From NCBI GenBank assembly GCA_029007415.1, contig JAQXHT010000072.1, forward strand, positions 1 to 5,036: 5,036 bases of DNA, written 5' to 3'. The notes beneath the pieces were generated by a model that saw nothing but the letters and a program-made list of their open reading frames with translations, did not search any database and was not told the origin of the DNA. Position numbers and translations under genes: made by a program. Positions 1 through 4,885 of this stretch are shown here, piece after piece. Position 1 is the stretch's first letter; each line of letters starts with the position of its first letter. The DNA is from a bacterium. GTDB lineage: Bacteria; Bacillota_I; Bacilli_A; RF39; UBA660.

Positions 1-665
1 AAGTTGAAAAGTTAGGTAATACTCCTTTTAATTCTAAAAACATTGAAGTAGAAATGGATGATGATGTATTTATTCCCATGACGGAGATTAATGTTATTAG
101 AAGAACATTAACTGAAAGATTAATTGGTAAGTTAAGAATGAATTTTAAAGATTCAATTACTAACAGAGTTAAGTTAGATTATATAAATGTAGATAATGTT
201 GATATCAATACTTATAAGGAAATACCAGCTTGTCAGTTTGAACTGAAGGAAAAATCTGGCATTATTCACGAGATTATTGATGGTAGAGAAAAAGATTTTA
301 TAGCAGCTAGTAGTTGCAATATTACTAATTCTTATACAGCTTATTTTTTAGCTTATTATGGTTACAAAGGAGTTACTTTATCAACAGAATTAACAGATAA
401 TGAACTCAATATTTTAGCTAGTAAAATAAAAGAAAAGGCAAATATAACTTTATTTGTGGAAAATAATATTAATAATGAAGTAATGACTATTAAAGGTAAC
501 ATTTTAGCAATAGATAGTACTAATAAATATTATTTAGAAGATCCTAAAGGAAGAAAATTTAAAGTTAAATATGATGGTAGATTAACACATATTTATTCAC
601 CTTATAAAATAGATAGAAATGAAAGAAATATTAATAATGTAGAATTTGTTGGTAATAATAATTAG
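1..665 (+). CDS. U32-family peptidase (DUF3656-type), C-terminal part, cut by the left edge
   Basis: The frame is open from the window edge (codons begin at base 3) to TAG at 663-665, so the true start lies upstream; the ATG at 54 is internal. The first residues read VEKLGNTPF, then FIPMTEINVIRR. From memory this matches the LGNTPF...FIP.S.LN.LRR signature in large U32 peptidases of Firmicutes. Further on, NITNSYTAYFLAYYGYKGVTLSTEL matches their conserved N.TNSYA..FL...G...VTLS.EL stretch, and YLEDPKGRKFKVKYDGRLTHI matches the Y.L.D.KG..F......THI end. U32 proteins include RNA-modification enzymes such as TrhP and RlhA as well as presumed peptidases; which role applies here cannot be told. 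The YG and Cys-Pro residues that I recall between the last two motifs are absent (NEVMTIKGNIL instead), so an iron-sulfur site may be lost or may lie upstream. It is unrelated in function to the surface genes downstream and is separated from them by a terminator. Confidence 0.75.
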   Translation, partial: VEKLGNTPFNSKNIEVEMDDDVFIPMTEINVIRRTLTERLIGKLRMNFKDSITNRVKLDYINVDNVDINTYKEIPACQFELKEKSGIIHEIIDGREKDFIAASSCNITNSYTAYFLAYYGYKGVTLSTELTDNELNILASKIKEKANITLFVENNINNEVMTIKGNILAIDSTNKYYLEDPKGRKFKVKYDGRLTHIYSPYKIDRNERNINNVEFVGNNN

Positions 666-688
666 TGTTCAGATAATGAACACTTTTT
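664..688 (+). terminator. Intrinsic terminator of the U32 gene
   Basis: AGTGTTC (664-670) pairs perfectly with GAACACT (678-684) around the loop AGATAAT, and the stem runs into T684-T688. The 5' arm starts inside the TAG stop codon. The stem is only 7 bp and the T run short, so termination may be partial. A competing 7-bp hairpin, AACACTT (679-685) with AAGTGTT (689-695), shares the 3' arm. Confidence 0.65.
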
Positions 689-693
689 AAGTG

Positions 694-722
694 TTGTTAA
701 AAGTCAAATATTATGATATTAT
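694..722 (+). promoter_or_regulatory. Extended -10 sigma-A-type promoter for leader 1
   Basis: TTGTTA (694-699) and TATTAT (717-722) are 17 bp apart, and TGA directly precedes the -10 box, giving an extended -10 (TGaTATTAT). Transcription would begin near 729, about 40 bases before the leader ORF. The second leader has an equivalent promoter with the same 17-bp spacing and the same TGA extension, which supports the call. The -35 box touches the downstream arm of the alternative hairpin at 689-695. Confidence 0.6.
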
Positions 723-767
723 TAAAATGTCAAGAATACTGATAAAAATAAAAGGTAGGTGTTTAGT

Positions 768-824
768 ATGTATCAATTCTCTAAAGTTAACAAACAATTA
801 ACATGGGGGGGGGTACTTTACTAA
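768..824 (+). CDS. Leader small ORF 1, 18 residues, spans a G9 tract
   Basis: The ORF encodes MYQFSKVNKQLTWGGVLY and ends with TAA at 822-824. An SD-like AGGTG (757-761) sits 6 bases before ATG; a GTG at 759 in the same frame is a possible alternative start. It aligns with the C-terminal half of leader ORF 2: F.KVN..L.WGGVL, 10 of 14 residues identical. All ten shared residues use identical codons, so the conservation may act on the RNA or reflect recent duplication, not on the peptide. The nine G supply the codons TGG GGG GGG; GGG is rare elsewhere in the window. The peptide has no signal sequence or hydrophobic segment, and I do not recognise it. I infer that it is a regulatory leader whose translation matters more than its product. 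Losing one G would extend the ORF to TAA at 871-873, inside the attenuator terminator. Confidence 0.6.
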   Translation: MYQFSKVNKQLTWGGVLY

Positions 825-856
825 ATTAAATAATAAACTAACTTTCTTTTATAGTG
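783..856 (+). repeat. Conserved leader core, copy 1 (copy 2 at 4747-4814)
   Basis: The two leaders align from AAAGTTAAC through the G9 tract, GTACTT, TAATAAAC and TTTCTTT to ATAGTG, with a 6-base gap after the G tract that preserves all reading frames. A small stem just before the G tract also recurs: GTTAA/TTAAC (786-790/798-802) here and GTTAA/TTAAT (4750-4754/4762-4766) there, each with a 7-base loop. Sequence outside the core has largely diverged, so the core looks like a retained regulatory unit. Confidence 0.75.
805..813 (+). repeat. G9 homopolymer tract in leader ORF 1
   Basis: Nine consecutive G in very AT-rich DNA, inside a translated leader. Tracts of this length are slippage-prone in the contingency loci of other bacteria. 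Nine G keep the frame that stops at 824; ten G stop at 827-829; eight G read on to 871-873. The same length occurs at the matching place in leader 2. Confidence 0.9.
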
Positions 857-868
857 GAATAAAGGTAG
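838..868 (+). promoter_or_regulatory. Candidate antiterminator hairpin, leader 1
   Basis: CTAACTTT (838-845) can pair with AAAGGTAG (861-868) in 7 of 8 positions (mismatch A841/G865) around a 15-base loop. The 3' arm is the base of the terminator 5' arm, so the two structures exclude each other. The aligned positions in leader 2 have different bases yet still pair, which resembles covariation. Two sequences are too few for proof. Confidence 0.45.
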
Positions 869-906
869 ATTAATTATTACTATAGTGATATTGATCTATC
901 TTTTTT
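861..906 (+). terminator. Attenuator: strong intrinsic terminator before the 940 gene
   Basis: Bases 861-874 pair with 890-903 and, after a bulged T875, 876-880 pair with 885-889 around the loop TATA. This gives about 19 bp with a few G-T wobbles, followed by T through 906. Only 33 bases separate it from the ATG at 940, too few for a separate promoter with a leader, so transcripts for 940-4581 must read through it. That makes it an attenuator and not an end-of-gene terminator. Leader 2 has one at the same place, also followed by GTGT. Confidence 0.8.
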
Positions 907-939
907 GTGTAATACCAAAATGAAAGGAATTAACTATTT

Positions 940-2799
940 ATGAAGAAGGAAAAGATAAAAAATATACTAACTATCGTAGTAACTCTTGTATTATTAATTA
1001 CAGTAATAGGTATCAGTTATGCAGCATTTAACTATTCAAGTGTTGGCCAAAAGTTAAATACTATTACAACAGGAGCTATTTCTATGAATTATATTGAAAG
1101 TAGTAATGTTATTTCAATAAATAATGCTTTACCAACTACAGATAATACAGGAAAGAAAAGATTAAATACTGGAGAATACTTTGATTTCACAGTTAAATCA
1201 TCAATCAAAGGTAATACAGATATCAACTATGAGATAGCAGCAAAAGAAGAAAGCGGTAATACCTTTTCTGGTAAGAATATAAAGTTCTATCTAACAAAAG
1301 TTAATTCTGATGGAACAGAAATAGAAGCAATGCCACCCAAGACCTATTCCGAAGATACAACCAGTAATATCTATACAGGAAGACCATCTGACATGATGAG
1401 TTTATTTGTAGGTAATCTTAATCAGCAAGGAAATACAGAAATAAAATATCGATTAAGATTATGGGTCGATGAAAGTTATAATCCACAAAGTGATAACGGT
1501 GGACTAGTTTATAAAGTAAAAGTAAATGTTTATGGTCAAACATCAGATACCGTAGCAGAGGTAGAAGATACTTATTGCAAAGATAATGGTTTCAATACTT
1601 TATCAGATTGTATGTTAGTAATGAATAATCACGAGACTTCTGTAGAGACTGCTAAACAAAATATAACTAACAAAGGAACACCAGACTTTTCTAAGACAGC
1701 CACGACTGACGAAGGTTTATTTATGGCAGAAGATGATGAAGGAGCAAGTTATTATTATAGAGGAGCAGTCAAGAATAATTATGTATCATTTGCAGGCTTC
1801 ATTTGGAGAATTATCCGTCGAAATGGAGATGGAAGTGTCCGTATGATTTACTCAGGAACAACAACATCAGATACAGGAACTGCTACAACTATAGGTAATT
1901 CAGCATTTAATGAAAAATATTGGGATCCAACGTATGTTGGATACAAATATAATGAAAAATTCTCGTTACATGAAAATAATACACAAACAGGTTATGATTG
2001 GTTTACAAATACAACGAAATATAATTTTGGAACAGGTTATACCTTTAATGAATCAACAAAGAAATTTGTGTTAACAGGAACAATCAAACAATTAACATGG
2101 AAAGACAATCATGATGAAATTGTATCGAATAATTTATATAGTTGCTTGAATACTGAATGTAATGTGATTTATAAAGTAATGAGTTACATAAATGATAAAA
2201 CAATGATAGTAAAACCAATTTCATATAGTAGTGATACTTATGCAGATGCTGTAACAAATAATACAAATTCAACCATGAAGAATACACTAGATGTATGGTA
2301 TAAAAATAATTTAATAGATTATGCATCATACTTAGCAGATGAAACCTTTTGTAATGATAGAAGTATTGCAAGTGGTTCAGGTTATTTATTATCTCCCAAT
2401 ACTATATATGGAGCATATGAGCGTTTATATAATAATAAAATTCCAAGTATTAAATGTATTAATAGTAGTGATTCATTTTCATTAACTAATATTAATGCAA
2501 AATTGGATTATCCTATAGGTATTATTACAGCCGATGAAGAAATGATGGCTGGTTCGATATATGACACTGTAAATAATACATACTATTTATATAATGGTAT
2601 TGATAATTGGACAATGTCACCGTCAATAGTTAATTCTTATGATTCTAGACCGCTTGTTTGGTATAATCGTGCAGGTACTTTAACACCTTGGAGAAGTGTT
2701 CCAGGGTTAAATGGAGTAAGACCTTTAATAAATCTTCGTTCAGATGTTCAAATAACAAAGGGCGATGGAACGGCGTTGAATCCATTCACTATTGGATAA
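940..2799 (+). CDS. Surface protein: TasA/camelysin-like N-terminal module and C-type-lectin/FGE-like C-terminal region
   Basis: The 619-residue protein starts at ATG 940, with GAAAGGA (922-928) 11 bases upstream. Lysines at 2-7 precede one membrane segment (about 8-29) ending GISYAAF, which resembles SipW-type signal peptides of TasA/camelysin proteins. Residues 30-199 form a module shared with the 2827 gene: LNTITTGAISM, then YRLRLW (170-175) and YKVKVNVYG (191-199). A Cys pair (C213, C224) follows, then SYYYRGAV and FAGFIWRII (270-292), YPIGIITADE (524-533), NWTMSPS (556-562) and GVRPLINLRSDV (592-603). From memory, this motif order recurs in uncharacterised gut-Firmicute surface proteins and resembles the W..SP...VRP..L pattern of FGE-sulfatase/C-type-lectin folds; I infer a ligand-binding head. 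Other cysteines (402/407, 471/506) could form disulfides outside the cell. There is no LPXTG motif or second membrane segment. It is the first gene of an operon controlled by the attenuated leader, 27 bases before the next gene. Its precise function is unknown. Confidence 0.8.
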   Translation: MKKEKIKNILTIVVTLVLLITVIGISYAAFNYSSVGQKLNTITTGAISMNYIESSNVISINNALPTTDNTGKKRLNTGEYFDFTVKSSIKGNTDINYEIAAKEESGNTFSGKNIKFYLTKVNSDGTEIEAMPPKTYSEDTTSNIYTGRPSDMMSLFVGNLNQQGNTEIKYRLRLWVDESYNPQSDNGGLVYKVKVNVYGQTSDTVAEVEDTYCKDNGFNTLSDCMLVMNNHETSVETAKQNITNKGTPDFSKTATTDEGLFMAEDDEGASYYYRGAVKNNYVSFAGFIWRIIRRNGDGSVRMIYSGTTTSDTGTATTIGNSAFNEKYWDPTYVGYKYNEKFSLHENNTQTGYDWFTNTTKYNFGTGYTFNESTKKFVLTGTIKQLTWKDNHDEIVSNNLYSCLNTECNVIYKVMSYINDKTMIVKPISYSSDTYADAVTNNTNSTMKNTLDVWYKNNLIDYASYLADETFCNDRSIASGSGYLLSPNTIYGAYERLYNNKIPSIKCINSSDSFSLTNINAKLDYPIGIITADEEMMAGSIYDTVNNTYYLYNGIDNWTMSPSIVNSYDSRPLVWYNRAGTLTPWRSVPGLNGVRPLINLRSDVQITKGDGTALNPFTIG

Positions 2800-2826
2800 T
2801 GCGAGTAAGAAAAGAGGTGCTTCAAT

Positions 2827-4581
2827 ATGAAATCTAAGATTAATAAACAAAATATATTTTTAATTATATTACTTATAATCTTGATATTTATTATTCTGGG
2901 AATATCATATGCGTTTTTACAAACTAGTTTCTTTGCAAGTAAAGATAGTGTTTTGAAAGTTGGAAGTTTGGCACTTGTATTAGATGAATCAGAAGGTAAT
3001 GTGATAACTGTATCAGCTGATGGACCATTATCAGACAGTGAAGGTGTTAATTTAGATAATTATTATTCTTTTAAAATAACTAATAATGGAAAAGTAGCAT
3101 CATCATATACAATCTATTTAGATAATCAACCACTTGATGATGGAGATATCAGAATTGACCAGAAATATGTTCACTATAGTTTGGAAAGAGATGATTCTAA
3201 TAATGTTGCTAAGTCATTAACTGGAAATCAAAAACTAGAAAGTGGAATAATTAATAGTAAACAAACTATCAACTATAAATTAAGATTATGGTTTTCAAGT
3301 GATATGACAGCAGAAGAAGAAAATAAAGTATTTAAAGTAAAACTTAGAATAGAAGCTAGTCAAAATATCAACACACTTGCATCATCTCTTAAACTTTCTA
3401 ATGAAGAAAAACAAACAATTACTAAGATAGTATTTCAAAATAAAATAAATAATATAGAAAATACTACCAAGAGTTATGATTTATCAGCTAGTGATAATAA
3501 TAGTGTTATAGGAAAGATAGCATCTAATGGTGATAGTACTAATACTTTATATATACAAAGTAATGGAGAAATATTTGCTAATAGTAATTCTAGTTCATTA
3601 TTTTCTTATTTTACTGAACTAAAAAGTATAGAAAATCTTAATTTTCTAAATACTTCGCAAGTCACAAATATGAGTTTTATGTTTAATAATTGTAGAAATT
3701 TAACTAGTCTTGATCTTAGTAATTTTGATACTTCAAATGTTATAAATATGAATGCTATGTTTAGTATGTGGTTTGCTCCTATTGATACTGATAGTACTGG
3801 TAGTCTAATTTCATTGGATTTAACTAGTTTTGATACCTCAAATGTTACAGATATGCGCAGTATGTTTGCATTTAATACAAGTTTAACCACTATTAATGTA
3901 GATAACTTCGATACTAAAAGAGTGAATAGTATGTATCATATGTTTTTATATTGTACGTCTCTTAAAAATATTGAATTAGGTAGTTTTAATACTTCCAATG
4001 TAACAAATATGAATGGAATGTTTTATAATTGTAAATCTTTAATAACGCTTAATCTTAATAGTTTTAATACCTCAAATGTTACAGATATGCGCAGTATGTT
4101 TGCATTTAATACAAGTTTAACCACTATTAATGTAGATAACTTTGATACATCAAATGTTGTTAATATGAATGGGATGTTTAGTAATTGTAAAAGTTTAGTG
4201 TCATTGAACTTGAGTAGCTTTAACACTTCCAATGTAACAAATATGAATTCTATGTTTAATATGTGGAATGGTGATGATGATTTAAATAGTTCTGGAAGCT
4301 TAGAAAAATTAGATTTAAGCAATTTTGATACTTCGAAAGTTGTTAATATGAGTAGTATGTTTGCGTTTAGTACTAATCTAGTTGAATTAAATATAAGTAG
4401 TTTTGATACTTCTAGTGTAACTGATATGTATCATATATTCAATAGATGTGATTCATTAACAAAATTAAATTTAAAATCAGCTACATTTGATAAAGTCACT
4501 AATTATGAAGAAATGTTTTATAATATTCCATCAAATGCAAATATTATTACTAAGGATACAACTACTAAATCTTGGCTATAA
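2827..4581 (+). CDS. BspA-family (DUF285) repeat surface protein
   Basis: The 584-residue protein starts at ATG 2827, with AGAGGTG (2813-2819) 7 bases upstream. Its membrane segment (10-29) ends GISYAF. The shared module occupies 30-177, with YKLRLW (150-155) and FKVKLRIEA (169-177) matching the 940 gene. Residues 178-272 (KIVFQNK..., TLYIQSNGEIFAN...SSLFSYF) are a typical lead-in to DUF285. Ten repeats of the form F.TS.VTNM..MF..C.SL..L.LS. occupy 273-551; most are 26 residues, while repeats 2 and 8 are 35 because of a 9-residue insert after MW. Residues 552-584 form a degenerate cap. BspA-type leucine-rich repeats are known in adhesion and surface interaction in other bacteria; that role here is inference. 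There is no sorting motif, so it is probably held by the N-terminal segment unless that is cleaved. The stop TAA (4579-4581) follows SWL and is followed in frame by 12 sense codons, so the tail may be recently truncated. It has no leader of its own and is probably co-transcribed with the 940 gene. Confidence 0.85.
   Translation: MKSKINKQNIFLIILLIILIFIILGISYAFLQTSFFASKDSVLKVGSLALVLDESEGNVITVSADGPLSDSEGVNLDNYYSFKITNNGKVASSYTIYLDNQPLDDGDIRIDQKYVHYSLERDDSNNVAKSLTGNQKLESGIINSKQTINYKLRLWFSSDMTAEEENKVFKVKLRIEASQNINTLASSLKLSNEEKQTITKIVFQNKINNIENTTKSYDLSASDNNSVIGKIASNGDSTNTLYIQSNGEIFANSNSSSLFSYFTELKSIENLNFLNTSQVTNMSFMFNNCRNLTSLDLSNFDTSNVINMNAMFSMWFAPIDTDSTGSLISLDLTSFDTSNVTDMRSMFAFNTSLTTINVDNFDTKRVNSMYHMFLYCTSLKNIELGSFNTSNVTNMNGMFYNCKSLITLNLNSFNTSNVTDMRSMFAFNTSLTTINVDNFDTSNVVNMNGMFSNCKSLVSLNLSSFNTSNVTNMNSMFNMWNGDDDLNSSGSLEKLDLSNFDTSKVVNMSSMFAFSTNLVELNISSFDTSSVTDMYHIFNRCDSLTKLNLKSATFDKVTNYEEMFYNIPSNANIITKDTTTKSWL
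3833..3908 (+). repeat. 76-base perfect direct repeat, copy 1
   Basis: Identical to 4067-4142, an offset of 234 bases (78 codons, three 26-residue units). It covers repeat 3 (FDTSNVTDMRSMFAFNTSL...). The same 234-base offset also matches 24 bases at 3991-4014 with 4225-4248, marking a larger duplicated block (repeats 3-5 to 6-8). Confidence 0.9.
4067..4142 (+). repeat. 76-base perfect direct repeat, copy 2
   Basis: Second copy of 3833-3908, covering repeat 6. The first mismatches on either side are G3832/A4066 and C3909/T4143. Other repeat pairs in the array differ at many bases, so this pair is recent or kept alike by recombination. Confidence 0.9.
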
Positions 4582-4620
4582 GACAGACTTAAAGGAAAAG
4601 GAACAGTTACTATTGGATAG
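4579..4620 (+). pseudogene. In-frame C-terminal tail remnant beyond the stop of the 2827 gene
   Basis: After TAA (4579-4581) the same frame continues as DRLKGKGTVTIG and ends with TAG at 4618-4620. The joined sequence SWL-stop-DRLKGKGTVTIG reads like a natural protein end, and the 940 protein also ends in TIG. I infer one nonsense substitution (for example from CAA, AAA or TTA) removed a 12-residue tail. Readthrough of TAA or chance are alternatives. Confidence 0.55.
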
Positions 4621-4637
4621 ATATTTCAATAAATATA

Positions 4638-4666
4638 TTGAGTTACAAAAATAGTTGTGATAAACT
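4638..4666 (+). promoter_or_regulatory. Extended -10 promoter for leader 2
   Basis: TTGAGT (4638-4643) and TAAACT (4661-4666) are 17 bp apart, with TGA before the -10 box (TGaTAAACT). Geometry matches the leader 1 promoter. The predicted start is near 4673. No convincing terminator lies between the 2827 gene and this promoter, so operon transcripts may also enter leader 2. Confidence 0.55.
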
Positions 4667-4689
4667 TAAATCATCGAAGTAAAGAAAGT

Positions 4690-4737
4690 AGGTGAGTAAT
4701 TATGAATATGTGTTTTAGAAATGATTGCTCACTTTTT
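4690..4737 (+). promoter_or_regulatory. Hairpin covering the SD and start codon of leader ORF 2, followed by T5
   Basis: Bases 4690-4703 pair with 4721-4734 (14 bp with three G-T wobbles; core GTGAG/CTCAC) around a 17-base loop, and a T run reaches 4737. The 5' arm contains the SD AGGTGA and the first two bases of the ATG at 4702. The hairpin could block leader translation or act as an early terminator. Leader 1 has no counterpart; this region accounts for the extra residues at the start of leader ORF 2. Confidence 0.55.
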
Positions 4738-4791
4738 AAATTCAAAAAAGTTAACTATAAATTAATCTGGGGGGGGGTACTTATTAAGTAA
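4702..4791 (+). CDS. Leader small ORF 2, 29 residues, spans a G9 tract
   Basis: Starts at ATG 4702, 6 bases after the SD AGGTGA (4690-4695); ATG 4708 is an in-frame alternative. It begins MNMCFRNDCSLFK and ends FKKVNYKLIWGGVLIK, stopping at TAA 4789-4791. The last part matches leader ORF 1 (KVN..L.WGGVL), while the N-terminal part, with two cysteines, is unique. As in leader 1, losing one G shifts reading into a frame open to TAG 4829-4831 inside the terminator stem, and gaining one G stops at 4785-4787. The position immediately before a surface-protein gene is also the same. The family is unrecognised; a regulatory role is inferred from this recurrence. Confidence 0.6.
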   Translation: MNMCFRNDCSLFKFKKVNYKLIWGGVLIK

Positions 4792-4814
4792 TAAACCTGT
4801 TTTCTTTCATAGTG
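4747..4814 (+). repeat. Conserved leader core, copy 2
   Basis: Counterpart of 783-856: AAAGTTAAC, TTAAT, G9, GTACTT, TAATAAAC, TTTCTTT and ATAGTG in the same order. Confidence 0.75.
4769..4777 (+). repeat. G9 homopolymer tract in leader ORF 2
   Basis: Nine G following ATCT, encoding the end of TGG, then GGG GGG and the first base of GTA, exactly as in leader 1. Equal length and position in two otherwise diverged leaders suggest that the tract is functional. Confidence 0.9.
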
Positions 4815-4832
4815 TAAAAATAATGGAATAGG
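4796..4832 (+). promoter_or_regulatory. Candidate antiterminator hairpin, leader 2
   Basis: CCTGTTTT (4796-4803) pairs with GGAATAGG (4825-4832) over 8 bp including three G-T wobbles, around a 21-base loop. The 5' arm aligns base for base with 838-845 of leader 1, and the 3' arm again lies in the terminator 5' arm, so the two folds compete. Confidence 0.45.
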
Positions 4833-4853
4833 AAAAACTTATTCTGTTTTTTT
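4822..4853 (+). terminator. Attenuator terminator before the 4886 gene
   Basis: AATGGAATAGG (4822-4832) pairs with CTTATTCTGTT (4838-4848) around the loop AAAAA, 11 bp with three G-T wobbles, followed by T up to 4853 and GTGT. It lies 32 bases before the ATG at 4886, so that gene must be expressed by readthrough. Confidence 0.75.
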
Positions 4854-4885
4854 GTGTTTCTTAATAGGAAAAGAGGTTATAAAAG

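Larger units (their letters stand above)
3643..4479 (+). repeat. Coding array of ten BspA/DUF285 repeats
   Basis: Repeat starts, as residues of the 2827 protein, are 273, 300, 335, 361, 387, 413, 439, 465, 500 and 526. A three-unit rhythm is visible: repeats 2-4 and 8-10 both run as MW-plus-insert, then MFAF.T.L, then MYH(M/I)F..C.SL. The array therefore seems to have grown by duplication of blocks, not of single units. Confidence 0.85.

Noticed and set aside
805..813. G-quadruplex formed by the G9 tract
   Set aside because: A single run of nine G without other nearby G runs cannot supply four strands of an intramolecular quadruplex.
803..829. ATG at 803 directly before the G tract as the start of a separate ORF
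   Set aside because: It encodes only eight residues, has no SD, and is missing in leader 2, where the tract is preceded by ATCT.
2084..2371. 95-codon open frame on the minus strand
   Set aside because: It lies entirely inside the 940 gene, is rich in Tyr, His and Leu as expected for the antisense of AT-rich coding DNA, and has no family resemblance.
2581..2760. Variable region of a diversity-generating retroelement target (C-type-lectin-like end)
   Set aside because: No template repeat, reverse transcriptase or adenine-biased near-repeat is visible in the window.
814..2799. Frameshift fusion of the leader ORF to the surface protein
   Set aside because: The G8 frame is the same frame as the downstream gene in both copies, but stops (871-873 in copy 1, 4829-4831 in copy 2) intervene, so no fusion protein results.
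3606..4322. Two minus-strand open frames (3606-3890 and 4023-4322) with internally repeated sequence
   Set aside because: They mirror the DUF285 repeats on the + strand; their repetition is inherited from that gene.
3643..4479. CRISPR-like array
   Set aside because: The periodic units are coding, 78 bases long without distinct spacers, and translate to DUF285 repeats.
2827..4620. TAA recoded as sense, or Mycoplasma-type genetic code
   Set aside because: TAA ends the 940 gene and both leader ORFs, and tryptophan is TGG throughout with no in-frame TGA.
4626..4641. Hairpin TCAATA/TATTGA as terminator of the 2827 gene
   Set aside because: The stem is 6 bp and almost entirely A-T, and no T run follows; it overlaps the leader 2 -35 box.
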